Positions 10,098 to 19,100 are shown, counted from the first letter of the stretch. The stretch is DNA of 64,000 nucleotides from Pseudomonas rhizoryzae (GCF_005250615.1 NZ_SULM01000005.1:310001-374000), one strand, 5' to 3'. Translations and numbers: made by a program. Notes: generated by a model not told the origin, from the letters alone.

Positions 10098-10115
10098 GGT
10101 ATCAGAATTGGTATC
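10098..10115 (+). promoter_or_regulatory. Candidate left arm-type integrase sites
   Basis: Two GGTATC motifs lie 12 bp apart, about 105 bp inside attL. Related motifs occur just inside attR (60873-60895). Paired short repeats flanking both att cores are the usual layout of arm-type binding sites for lambda-type integrases. Confidence 0.4.
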
Positions 10116-10198
10116 GCTCGCTGCCCCTCTCCCGGCGTTCTGCCGAACCGACAACCCCTCCTTTCGTCACCACCTGCTCGACATCCAAATCGACGGAA

Positions 10199-10220
10199 TT
10201 ACTGTATGCCTGAACAGTAA
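10199..10220. promoter_or_regulatory. LexA (SOS) box
   Basis: The site is CTGT-N8-ACAG inside a longer perfect 7-bp inverted repeat (TTACTGT / ACAGTAA). This matches the gamma-proteobacterial LexA consensus. It ends 10 bp before the ATG of the gene at 10231 and overlaps the approach to its ribosome-binding site, so LexA bound here should shut the gene off. Confidence 0.82.
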
Positions 10221-10230
10221 GGACGCGACC

Positions 10231-10764
10231 ATGTTTCTCGACCCAGACAACCCCACCGTCACCGCCCTGCAGGATTACCTCGCCGATGAGCGCGACCGGC
10301 TCAACTTCCCGGATATGTGGCATCGGTTCTGCACCTCGGCCGCCATTGCCCTGCTGGAGCGCAGGACCATCAGCCATCCTGATTGCGTCGAGTTCTGCGA
10401 GTTGGCTGACGCCGGTCTGGACGATGCAATCGAAGCGCGCACGACCTGGCCCAGGGGATGGGACATCCATCTGAACTACACGCTGACCAATCCAGAGACC
10501 GGCGAGACCTGGGCCACCTGCTCCGGCAGCAGCTTCGTCAGGCCCGAGATGGGTCTTTACCCCGTCGGCCATTTCACCCGCCGTGAAGAGGGTCGGATCT
10601 ACCTCGTCGACATGTTCCAGCGCCAGGTGCTCGGCGTGTTCGTGACGCCGACCGCTGCTGAGATCGATGGCCGGATCTACGAGATGGTGCTCAAGGGGCG
10701 CTGGAACGGGCAGAAGGTTGTGCCGCTCACTGACATGCCTGAACAGCCGCCTGCAGCTCGGTGA
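10231..10764 (+). CDS. SOS-controlled prophage protein of unknown function
   Basis: The 177-residue protein is the first phage gene inside attL and the only rightward gene in this end. I do not recognise a family. It is acidic and soluble, with an aromatic and His-rich middle (GHFTRREEGRIYLVDMF). I chose the ATG at 10231 because AAGGA lies 8 bp upstream. The frame is open to 10096. A LexA box directly precedes it, so the gene should be expressed when the SOS response induces the prophage. Its 3' end overlaps the convergent Rz1-like gene by 38 bp. Confidence 0.72.
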   Translation: MFLDPDNPTVTALQDYLADERDRLNFPDMWHRFCTSAAIALLERRTISHPDCVEFCELADAGLDDAIEARTTWPRGWDIHLNYTLTNPETGETWATCSGSSFVRPEMGLYPVGHFTRREEGRIYLVDMFQRQVLGVFVTPTAAEIDGRIYEMVLKGRWNGQKVVPLTDMPEQPPAAR

Positions 10765-10993
10765 TATAGCCTTTTGCCTGACGGCGCTCAGCCAGCAGGG
10801 CCCGGACCTTCACCTCCAGGCTGTCCTCCCTCCGCAGTCCATCCGCCGCCCAGGCCGGTACCGCCGGCGCCTTCACGCGGCACGGCACCGGTACTGGCAC
10901 CTCTACGCGCACCACGCGCGGCTCTGGCTCGGCAATGGGCTGGCCAGCGCACCCCGCCAGCGCGACTACCATTCCCACAATGACCCACCTCAT
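10727..10993 (-). CDS. Rz1-like outer-membrane spanin lipoprotein
   Basis: This 88-residue lipoprotein has a hydrophobic signal ending in the lipobox VALAGC. A Pro-rich stretch (VEVPVPVPC) and a helical C terminus follow. Outer-membrane spanins of the Rz1 class have exactly this design. They pair with an inner-membrane Rz to fuse the two membranes in the last step of lysis. The ATG overlaps the stop of the Rz-like gene, as usual for separated but coupled spanin pairs. The reading frame is open far upstream but without a better start. Confidence 0.82.
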   Translation of the reverse strand: MRWVIVGMVVALAGCAGQPIAEPEPRVVRVEVPVPVPCRVKAPAVPAWAADGLRREDSLEVKVRALLAERRQAKGYITELQAAVQACQ

Positions 10994-11403
10994 AGGCCCA
11001 GCTCCTTGTCGATGATGGCCGCTGCGGCCGCCGCTGGGTCGCCCCCAGTGCGCTCCTGCTGCAGGCGGTTGGCTGCCTGGTAATCGCTGGCGGCGGCCTT
11101 CGCGGCCTGCTGCTGGATCGGCTCGGCCTCCTTGGCGCGCTTCTCGGAGGCCTTCCGGAGATCGGCCAGCGCCTGGTTTTGCTCGCCGACCTGGCCTTCC
11201 AGGGTGCTGGCCGTGGTCCGGCACGACGCCAAGGTGCTGGCCGAGGCCTTCGCCCCTTCCTGCAACTCAGCGACCACCGGCCGGTAGTGGCGGGAGGTGA
11301 GCCAGTAGGCCACCCCGCCGCCGACCACAGCGCCCAGGCCGAGCAGAACGACAACGGCGACAGCGATCACTGCCGCCCTGTACTGCTCAAGCGCGAACAT
11401 CAC
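10990..11403 (-). CDS. Rz-like inner-membrane spanin
   Basis: The 137-residue protein has one N-terminal membrane helix (about residues 10-34, VIAVAVVVLLGLGAVVGGGVA core). A long periplasmic segment rich in Ala, Gln and Glu follows and is likely to form a coiled coil. This is the layout of class I inner-membrane spanins. It overlaps the Rz1-like gene by 4 bp downstream and the SGNH hydrolase gene by 4 bp upstream, so all three are coupled at the far end of the late operon. Confidence 0.82.
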   Translation of the reverse strand: MMFALEQYRAAVIAVAVVVLLGLGAVVGGGVAYWLTSRHYRPVVAELQEGAKASASTLASCRTTASTLEGQVGEQNQALADLRKASEKRAKEAEPIQQQAAKAAASDYQAANRLQQERTGGDPAAAAAAIIDKELGL

Positions 11404-12701
11404 GCCACCCGATCCAGAAGGCGCTGCAAGAGCACCTTGGGCGGGACCTTGAGCAGGTCGTGGCCAACATCGTTGGGGTGGACGTTATCGCCCGTGGCGC
11501 CATCCTTGATCTGGTCTTGGCCGCTAGCGTCACGGCTGCCGGTGAACGCCGCGGCGTAGCCGGTGAGCGGCAGAACACCCGACAGGCTGGGCAAGAACGT
11601 GGCGTTGAAGTCGCGCCGGACCTGGTCGTTGGCGCCGACGCCGCGGTATGCCGTGTTGCAGGGCAGCGCTTCCGGCAGTACCACCAGGGGACGCAGCCCC
11701 TTGGTCTGAAGCGTTGCCAGCGTCCGGGCAATGTTACCCTTCGTCCGCTGCTGGGCTGCCTTGGTCATCCCGCCAGCGGCGACGTCGTTGACCGACCACG
11801 GGGCGTAGAACAGGACCGTGGGGCGTACCCGGTCAGCATGATCATCGAGCATCCGGCTGAACACCTCGGTGCCCTGGGCGTGCAAGCCGGCGTTGAAGTA
11901 CTCGACCGGCCGAGATGGCGTGCTGACCTCGTAGCATGCGCGCTGAAGGGCGCCGTAGTCCCGCACGTTGCCGCCCAGGCCCTCGGAAATACTGTCGCCC
12001 AGGATCATCACTTGGTGGCCCCGGGTCTGGCTGATGTACTGGATGGCCGGAACCACCGCTTTGGTATCGCCGCCGCTCGAGTAGACGTTGTTCTGGGTGA
12101 ATGCGCTCTTGGTGGTGACGCCCTGCACCTCTTGATTCGAGCAGCAGTAGATGCGCGGGCCGTTGCTCCGCCAGTAGTAGAGATCGTTGTAGGGCGTGGT
12201 GATCTTGGAACCGGCTGGGTATTCGATCCGCACCAGGATGATCGGGCGTCCGCCGATGACATCGGTACGGGCCAGGCTCTGCGCATAAACCACGTCGGAC
12301 CAGGGCAGGCTATAGCGCTCGGGCTGAGTCGACGCCGGCAGGTCCACTGTAGCGGCCCCACCGAAGGTCACATCGAACCATTCGCCGTTGTCGGGCGTGA
12401 TCTGGACCAGGTAGTTCGCAGCGGGCGCCGCCGAGCACAGGCCCACACTGACCTTCACGCCGGTTACCGCGGCGGTATGGATGTTGGGGATGCCGATGCG
12501 GAAGCCGAGGAAAGGCGCCTCCAGCTCGATCTGCATGTTGAAGGTAATCGCGTTGGCGGCGTCCTGGGTCTTCATCCGGCCGAAGAGGTGCTTCGTGAGG
12601 ACGTTGGTACCGGTGGTCATCAAGCCGCTGAGGAGGTCCCGGTCTTCCATCTGGTCATACAGGGGGTCGAAGATTCGCTGAAGGCGTCGGGGATAGGGCA
12701 T
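11400..12701 (-). CDS. SGNH/GDSL-family hydrolase, probable virion or lysis-linked esterase
   Basis: The 433-residue protein has a beta-rich N-terminal half (about 1-225). The C-terminal half is an SGNH hydrolase domain: block I MILGDSISEG at about 230, a block III Asn in WSVND, and the catalytic Asp/His pair in DNVHPND near the C terminus. Such enzymes remove acetyl or other acyl groups from sugars or lipids. The gene sits between the endolysin and spanin genes, downstream of the tail fibre. It could deacetylate O-antigen or capsule during adsorption, or act on the envelope in lysis. The substrate is not readable. AAGGAA lies 7 bp before the ATG. Confidence 0.8.
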   Translation of the reverse strand: MPYPRRLQRIFDPLYDQMEDRDLLSGLMTTGTNVLTKHLFGRMKTQDAANAITFNMQIELEAPFLGFRIGIPNIHTAAVTGVKVSVGLCSAAPAANYLVQITPDNGEWFDVTFGGAATVDLPASTQPERYSLPWSDVVYAQSLARTDVIGGRPIILVRIEYPAGSKITTPYNDLYYWRSNGPRIYCCSNQEVQGVTTKSAFTQNNVYSSGGDTKAVVPAIQYISQTRGHQVMILGDSISEGLGGNVRDYGALQRACYEVSTPSRPVEYFNAGLHAQGTEVFSRMLDDHADRVRPTVLFYAPWSVNDVAAGGMTKAAQQRTKGNIARTLATLQTKGLRPLVVLPEALPCNTAYRGVGANDQVRRDFNATFLPSLSGVLPLTGYAAAFTGSRDASGQDQIKDGATGDNVHPNDVGHDLLKVPPKVLLQRLLDRVA

Positions 12702-12740
12702 GGCACGGTTCCTTGTTGGTGGGGTACTGCGGGTGGTTGG

Positions 12741-13232
12741 TCAGGCGGTGGCGCGCTTGGCTTGGTCGCCAGCGGCGATTGCGACGGCAGAGGTTGCGCC
12801 CAAGAAAAGGGACCGCTCGGCGGTGCGGCGGCGAGTCAGGCCATACATCACCACCCCATCGTTCTTGTTCCAGCGCAGGAACTGGTCGGCGGCTCCGCTC
12901 TTGTCGCCGCCCTTGTAGAGGCGCATGAGGGTGGAGTTGCGGAGCGCTGTGGCGCCCAGGTTGTAGGCGAACGAGACCAGAGCATCGAACTCGGCCTGGG
13001 TGGCGGCTGGCGCCATCTTCTCGACCAGGTACTCAGTGGCCTGCAAGTCACGCAGGAACGCGGCATCGGCCTGGGCCTGGGTCCAAACCAAGCCGCGCTT
13101 GACGTCTGGCCCAGTGTGGCCCCAGCCAATGGTCCAGGGGTGACCGTCCTTACTGCCTGGGTCTGGATAAGCGACTAGCCGGCAGCTCTCGTAGTGGTGC
13201 ATGAGGGCGATGCCCTCAGGTGACGTGCGCAT
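12741..13232 (-). CDS. Endolysin, GH24 lysozyme (muramidase)
   Basis: The 163-residue protein is a T4/P22-type phage lysozyme. The catalytic triad region is present: Glu in HYESCRLVAYPDP and the Thr of the WTIGWGHTG block. The later block FDALVSFAYNLG and GLTRRRTAER near the end also fit the family. There is no signal peptide or SAR helix, so it should depend on a holin to cross the inner membrane. The two holins are encoded 24 kb away at 36.9-37.6 kb, so the lysis genes are split. GGAG lies 7 bp before the ATG. Confidence 0.92.
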   Translation of the reverse strand: MRTSPEGIALMHHYESCRLVAYPDPGSKDGHPWTIGWGHTGPDVKRGLVWTQAQADAAFLRDLQATEYLVEKMAPAATQAEFDALVSFAYNLGATALRNSTLMRLYKGGDKSGAADQFLRWNKNDGVVMYGLTRRRTAERSLFLGATSAVAIAAGDQAKRATA

Positions 13233-13247
13233 GGTTTTCTCCAGGCG

Positions 13248-13273
13248 AAAAAAAGCCCGCTCAATGGCGGGCT
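13248..13273 (-). terminator. Intrinsic terminator upstream of the endolysin gene
   Basis: On the minus strand a 7-bp stem (AGCCCGC / GCGGGCT, arms 13254-13260 and 13267-13273) is followed by a run of seven T. It lies between the DUF1353 gene and the endolysin and would stop leftward late transcription unless the polymerase is modified. Confidence 0.85.
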
Positions 13274-13304
13274 GGTGAACTGCCGAGGATTTCTCGGTAG
13301 TTGG

Positions 13305-13781
13305 TCAGGCGGTACCGTAATGCCCCGCCCCACCGATCCGGACGCCGGACCAGAACAGCCAGGCGCGCCAAGCGGCCACGCCGTCGCCTGCGTGAAGGGC
13401 CCGGTAGAGAACAGCGTCGGCTTCAGCACGCGACAGCAGGCCAGTCGAATACAACCAGTCGTGCAGAATCGCCGCGCGCATGCCGTAGCCAACCACCAGG
13501 CCGTAGAGCACCAGCGCGGCGAGGGCCACCAGCAAGGACAGACTCAAGACCCAGGGCGTCGCTGACAGCAGCAAGGCGGCCAGCACGGCGACGATGGCAG
13601 ACCATCGGCAGATTTCGCGCAGCACCCTCACCGAAGCCAGGTCGCTCTCGAAGTCCACCGGTACCGCCAGCAGGCCATGCAATGGGTCGTTGAACACCAG
13701 GGGCTCCAGCAGGCGGAAGCGGTAGCGCTCGATCTGGCGCAACGCGACCCCATTGTCGAACTTGCCGACGGCGGGCGTCAT
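13305..13781 (-). CDS. DUF1353 family phage protein with membrane segments
   Basis: The 158-residue protein matches the DUF1353 family of phage proteins, with FESDLASV and the HDWLY motif. It also has two strongly hydrophobic segments (about 65-105) in the middle, unusual for a simple DUF1353 domain. The function of the family is unknown. I chose the ATG at 13781 because it overlaps the stop of the upstream gene (ATGA). It lies between the tail fibre genes and the endolysin. Confidence 0.75.
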   Translation of the reverse strand: MTPAVGKFDNGVALRQIERYRFRLLEPLVFNDPLHGLLAVPVDFESDLASVRVLREICRWSAIVAVLAALLLSATPWVLSLSLLVALAALVLYGLVVGYGMRAAILHDWLYSTGLLSRAEADAVLYRALHAGDGVAAWRAWLFWSGVRIGGAGHYGTA

Positions 13782-14332
13782 TTCGAGGACTTCGCTTGAG
13801 TGCGCACGGTGGCATCCATGGGCGGCCAATACTTGTCGTTAGTGAAGTCGATGGGGATCGGGCTCTTCGCCTTCAGTGCCAGTCCGGCAGCTACTAGCAT
13901 CGTCTTGCGACGAACCGCTGAGCGCGTGAACTCCAAGCAGGTCTGGGCATCCATGGGAACCAGCGTCCCATCAGCAGCGCTCCAGGCGAAGTCGAAGTCA
14001 GGCGTTGCCCAGCGAAGGTCGCCAGGTTGAGCACCGTCAATGGTAATCGCCGCAAGGGAGTCGGACATCTTCCCCAAAATATCGTCGACCTGACTTTGAT
14101 TACCGCTCTGGTACGTCTTGCCGGCATACACGAATCCCAAAGCCGCTCGGCGATCACGCTCTTGGTCAACTTCGATTGGTTGAATAATGGGATCTGACCA
14201 ATGATCACCCAGCCAGCGCTGTTCATATCGGTCAGGTGGACCGGTGACCTCTACAGCGTCTGCTGGTTGATCACCTACGTAGAAGTTCCCCAAATAAACC
14301 CCATTGGTATCTGCATAGTGCTTCGTGATCAT
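13778..14332 (-). CDS. DUF4376 family protein, tail-fibre associated
   Basis: The 184-residue protein follows the tail fibre gene with a 4-bp overlap. Its C-terminal half looks like DUF4376, a domain common in small proteins encoded next to phage tail fibres (RRAALGFVYAGKTYQ and a WSAADGTLVPMDAQ block). The position suggests a tail fibre assembly helper or a distal fibre component. The N-terminal 70 residues are AT-richer, like the end of the fibre gene. Confidence 0.68.
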   Translation of the reverse strand: MITKHYADTNGVYLGNFYVGDQPADAVEVTGPPDRYEQRWLGDHWSDPIIQPIEVDQERDRRAALGFVYAGKTYQSGNQSQVDDILGKMSDSLAAITIDGAQPGDLRWATPDFDFAWSAADGTLVPMDAQTCLEFTRSAVRRKTMLVAAGLALKAKSPIPIDFTNDKYWPPMDATVRTQAKSSK

Positions 14333-15210
14333 CCCATTGCCCTCAGAACAATGTTGAAATAAGGTCCAGCGAGGAAAGGATTACCATTATCCTTATTTAT
14401 AACAATGGGTCCGCCACCAACTCCAAACCTAATTGCTAACTCACTATTGGTGAAAGTTATAGACCCTCCACAACTTCCCGAATTTCCATTAGCGTTCAGA
14501 TAGTTATGGCCAATTGGCCACTCGACGCGCTCACCAACTGCGTAGCCTCCAAATGCGCTTTTGCAAACTAGGTACGCGCTGACCACTTTCGGTATGAGGC
14601 CAAGACCATGAGCAACCGAGAAAGTACCGCCCGCAGCAATACTTTGCTGAGGGCTCTCGTAATATTTGGAGATCGGTGTGGTAGGAAAAGGCTGTGCGGC
14701 GTACCCGTCACCGGCCTGGTTAATAGCTAAGGCATATCCCGAAGTGGCAGATGTTGGGCGAGGAACGGAAACTCGAAACTCAACTCCATTACCTGCCGAA
14801 TTCACACTCAGCATGTAGTCCGCCTTTCCTGAAATCGCAGGAATGCCCGCCGCCGCTTGCGCAGCCGCTGCCGCTGCCTGAGATGAGTCTCGATAATCCT
14901 TAGACTGGTTGGCGTAGGTCTGTGAGTTGTTCGCCTGGGTAGAAGCGGCGGTTACCTGGTTTTTTGCAAGCTGTACCTGTGCAGCCGCATCAGAGACCGA
15001 CTGCGCAGCCGCCGTCGCGCTGTCAGCGGCGGCCTTCTTCGACGCTGCCGCAGCGTCGATCTGCTGGCCCATCCAGGTGATGGCATTGTTCATCTCGGTG
15101 GTGAACGGCCCCAGTGCTGCGGCCCACTTGTCAGCGACCACCGGATAGGTATCGCGCGCCATGCGCCGCTGGGGTGCCTCGGGCAAAGCGGTAATAGAGG
15201 GGTTCGCCAT
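14329..15210 (-). CDS. Tail fibre protein
   Basis: The 293-residue protein has an N-terminal part typical of the tail-attachment end of fibres. A long Ala/Gln/Ser-rich helical stretch follows (about 50-125), which should form a trimeric coiled coil. The C-terminal part is Gly- and Asn-rich and beta-structured, the likely receptor-binding tip. The DNA encoding the last third (about 14335-14620) is clearly AT-richer than the rest, which suggests the tip has been exchanged by recombination. It overlaps its neighbours by 4 bp downstream and 1 bp upstream. Confidence 0.75.
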   Translation of the reverse strand: MANPSITALPEAPQRRMARDTYPVVADKWAAALGPFTTEMNNAITWMGQQIDAAAASKKAAADSATAAAQSVSDAAAQVQLAKNQVTAASTQANNSQTYANQSKDYRDSSQAAAAAAQAAAGIPAISGKADYMLSVNSAGNGVEFRVSVPRPTSATSGYALAINQAGDGYAAQPFPTTPISKYYESPQQSIAAGGTFSVAHGLGLIPKVVSAYLVCKSAFGGYAVGERVEWPIGHNYLNANGNSGSCGGSITFTNSELAIRFGVGGGPIVINKDNGNPFLAGPYFNIVLRAMG

Positions 15211-16154
15211 CAGATGAGCGCTCCTACTTCAAGGGTGCATTCGGAATACTTGCCGTTGGGGCAGACCACATTGAGGTCGCCGAACCGGCCGTAGATGAGG
15301 GTCCACTCGCGCTTCAGGTCGCCAATGAAGACGGCGGGCCGCGTGAGGTATTGGGTGAGCAGGCGCCGGAAGCTGGTGACCTGGGCGTCAGGGATCGAGA
15401 TGGGGAACGTGACGTTGTAGCTGTAGCCCCGTTCGGTCACGTAGTCGTTCCCGAAGGTGTCCTTGTCCTTCGTGCTGAAGTCTGTGATCCCGAAGCCGGC
15501 CCCCATGAGCGCGGTGCCCAGGGTGACAACCTGGCCGGCCACCGCCATGGAGCAGGTAGCGGTGCCGCCGGCGCCCGCCTCCACCAGGATGTGGATCCGA
15601 GCAGTGCCGTAGGCCGGAAGGTCGGTCAGGGCAAAGGCATCCACGCGCTCAACGGAGGTGAACAGCCACTCCCACATGTCGCCTGCCACCGAATCGACCA
15701 GGCTGACCACCTTCGGCCCGTAGACCACCCCGTCCACGGGGTCGGTCATCGTGATTGTCGCCTGGTACCCCGACAGGCCGAACAGCGCCAGGGCGTTCAC
15801 CACCGAACCCGGCGTGATGTCGACCTCGATGCTGGTCGGGTTCGACGTCAGGGTGCCCAGCAGCGTGACTTGCCGCTGTACCTTCGCTGTGCCTTGGGTG
15901 ACGATCTGCCCAGCACTCTTGTCGAACATCCTCCACCTGTTCGTAGCCCCGGTATCCAGCCACTTCGGCGCGGAGACGTCATCAGCAGCAGGATCCAGGG
16001 CGTTGCTGTCGACCAGCGACTCGAACACATGGTGATTGCGGATCACCTGTTCGCCCTTCTTGTAGGTCCCCGCCGTCCAGGCCGGAGCATCCGTCTCCGG
16101 CACGCTGGAGTAGAGGTTCGCCGGCGTAATGCCTACCGGCTTGATCATCATCAT
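15210..16154 (-). CDS. Tail tip/baseplate protein with possible carbohydrate-binding module
   Basis: This 314-residue protein lies directly behind the tape measure gene, overlapping it by 4 bp. Its N-terminal 60 residues (PAWTAGTYKKGEQV, then a Phe-Glu-Ser segment) resemble the short aromatic carbohydrate-binding modules found in chitinases and some tail proteins. The rest is beta-rich and without a recognised family. The position between tape measure and fibre suggests a tail-tip component. Three ATG codons stand in a row at the start. The first overlaps the upstream stop. Confidence 0.6.
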   Translation of the reverse strand: MMMIKPVGITPANLYSSVPETDAPAWTAGTYKKGEQVIRNHHVFESLVDSNALDPAADDVSAPKWLDTGATNRWRMFDKSAGQIVTQGTAKVQRQVTLLGTLTSNPTSIEVDITPGSVVNALALFGLSGYQATITMTDPVDGVVYGPKVVSLVDSVAGDMWEWLFTSVERVDAFALTDLPAYGTARIHILVEAGAGGTATCSMAVAGQVVTLGTALMGAGFGITDFSTKDKDTFGNDYVTERGYSYNVTFPISIPDAQVTSFRRLLTQYLTRPAVFIGDLKREWTLIYGRFGDLNVVCPNGKYSECTLEVGALI

Positions 16155-19100
16155 GCTGGGGCTCCTTCAGCAGCAGCCTGGTTGCGCAGGACCTGGGTGT
16201 TCACCGCGGCCTTGCGGGTGTTGTCGGCGATCCAGAACAGGCGATCGTTCCCGGCGTCGGTTTTGTTCAGGATCTGCTGCAGCAGCGCGATGACACGACT
16301 CAGGTCGGCCTCGGAGAGCATCCCTGCGGTCTGGCGGGCGTTGTAGACGTAGCCAGGCTGGGCGAAATCAATGATTTCGGGGCCCTGCTCGCCCACCAGC
16401 GCCTTGCCGCCCATGTACTGGCCGCCGCTGGCAAACGCCGGGATCGAGCCATTCGCCATAGCTGCAGCGCGAATGGCTGCGGCGACATCCGTGACGTTCC
16501 CGGCGGCCACTTGCTGCTGCCAGTACGCGAGGCCCGCAGCGTCCGGCACTCGGCCGAGGATGGCCTGATACGCGGTGTTGATAGATTCGCCGTTCGCGGC
16601 ACCCGCCTGGCTGATCGCATTGCCGAGATTGTTGCTGTTCACCGCACCGCTGCTGAGCTGCTGCTTCCAGTAGTCAGCCCCCGCCTGGTCAGGCGCCCGG
16701 CCGAGCGCTGCCTTGTAGGCGGCGTCGATCATGCTATCGGCGTTCATAGCCCCGGTACCGCCAGGGCGAGCGACGCCCACCGCTTCGCCGAACTGCTTCA
16801 AGGCCTCGGCGAGGGACAGCAACGTGTTGTTCACGCCGTTGATGCCGTCGAGCTGCGCCTGGGCAAGATCGAGCTGCGATTGGATGCCCTTGACCTGGAA
16901 GTCGTAGGACTTCTTGGCCAGATCCAGCTGGTCCTGGAGGGTCTTGACGCTCTTCTCGGCGTTGGTCAGCTGGTCGCCCGCGGTGATCGACAGCTCATTG
17001 ATCAGCGCCGTGGAGCGACCCTGGTCACGTGCGAACGACAGCCAGTCCCCGTAGCGGCCAGCGCTGTTCCCGGCGACGGTGGAGACCGCCTGGTCCAGCC
17101 CCTGGAAGTTCGCGAGGCTGCCGCCGGCGCGAGCGATCGCCGCAGCCGACTCCAGGGTGGCCGTGGCCTGCCCGTAGAGCACGGAGGTCGCAGCGTCGCT
17201 CTGGCCCTGGAGCGTGCGGAGCGCCGAGGTCAGGCTGTTCGTCATTGATGTCAGCGATGAAACCGCCGACTGCGATGACGAGAGGCTTGCGTTCAGCGCC
17301 GCGGTACGCGCCGCGTAGGATTCAGCGAGGGCGTCCTGCTCGCGCTTCGCTGCCCGCTGGAGTGTGGCCATAGCGCCGTTCAGCATCGCGGCCTGCGCCT
17401 CGGCCAGGGCCTGGGCTGCCTGCTGCGAACGCGCTTCGAGCACGTCGTAGTAGGCGTCGGCCTGGGCTTGAAGCCCGAGCAGTGTGGCGATCTGTGCCTG
17501 GCCGGACTCGGTGGTCTTGTCCATCGACTTGACCAGGTCCCGGAATCCTTCCCGGGTCGCCGGCAGGGTGATGTTGACCAGACCGAACTGGCGCACCGCC
17601 TCGGCCAGGGTGTCGTTCGCCTTCTCCGTGTCGCTGAAAAAGTTCTGGTAGTACCCAGCCGCGTTCTGCTGCAAGGCCGAGAGACCGCCCGCCGCCGCCG
17701 ACATCGATTCCGCCAGCTTCCCGCCGGCGACGCTGGTGTCGAACATCCCGATGTTCAGGTACCGGAACGCATCGTTGACGCTGTACAGGTTGTTGACGAA
17801 GGTCCGGAGCGACTCGAAGTTGTAGCCGCCCAGGCCGGCGCTGGTGGCGTCGTTGATGGCCATCGTCATCGAGTCGGCGATGCCGGCGAACCAGGTGGTG
17901 ATCTCCTTCTGGATTTCCTCGTCGGTCTTGCCTTTCGTGCTGATCTGGGTACGGCCGATGGTCAGGCCACTCAGCACGCCGTCGTTGAGCGACACGCCCA
18001 GACGCCGGTAAAGCTCCTCGACCGAGTCCTCGGTGGTGTCATAGGTCTGCTGCAACAGCGCGGCCTGCTGATCCGGCAGATCGCCGAGCTCGGTGCGCTT
18101 CTTGTTGCTGGAGAACAGGCCACCCTTTTTCTTCTGGAACGCGAAGCTGTTGGCCTGGAGATCGCCACTATCGACGCCCAGGGCGATGCCGGTGTCCTTG
18201 GTCACCCATGCGCCGCCGAACAGCTTGGAGCCGAAGGCAGCGCCCAGGGCGGCACCGATCAGGGTGCCGATGCCGGGGATGATTGAGCCGATGGCGGCAC
18301 CCATGGCGGTACCGGACAGCGCGGCCGCGGCAGCAGCGCCGGCCATGGTGCCGAGCGTAGCCCCGCCCCACCCGCCCACGCCGCCGGCGACAGCGCCTTT
18401 CCAGCCGGCGTTCTGGTAGCCCATGACGGCGCCGGTAAGGCCGCCGCCGATAGCGCCCAGGCCGGTAGCGGCGCCGCCCCAGGTCGTTGCACCAGCACTG
18501 GCACCTTGTGCCGCCGTCCAGTTGCTGAACTGAGCACCGGTATAGCCGGCCTGGCTTGCGCCGATGCTCGCGGTGTTCGCCGTGGCGCTGCCGAACATGC
18601 TGCCCAGCGACGAGGCGCCATAGTCATAGACGCCCTGGAGGCCGCCCGACTGGAAGGCGTTGTACAGGTCGGCGCCGGTGCCGGTCAGGAACTTGTAGGC
18701 GGACTGGCCGTAGCTGAGCAGGTTGCCAGCGTTGGTGCCGCCGGTAGAGCCGGTTCCCGATCCAGAGCCGGTGATGTTGCTCAGTATCGCGGGCAGGCCG
18801 CCGCCGGAGTTGCCACCCCCCGCCCCGGCTATCAGCTGGCGCAGCTCGATGCGAGCGAAGTCCGCCGCGATAGAGCGAACGAGGTCGCCGAGAGATATCT
18901 TGCTGCGGGTGATGAACTGCAGCAGGTAGTCTTCGATGCCCTTTAGGCCATCGGTGAAGGCATCCCGAGTCTGGCCAGCGACATCACGAGCGTTGCTGAG
19001 GTAGTCCTGCCAGGCGCCGTTGGCACCGCGCACCCAGTCAGCCTGGGCCACCTGGACCTTTTGGTAGTTCTGGACTGCCGTCTCTTGCAGCTGCTGTTGC

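Noticed and set aside
11460-13178. Very long rightward open frame opposite the SGNH and endolysin genes
   Set aside because: It is antisense to two recognised genes, has no family motif and has the Val/Gly/Arg-rich composition typical of a shadow frame in GC-rich DNA.
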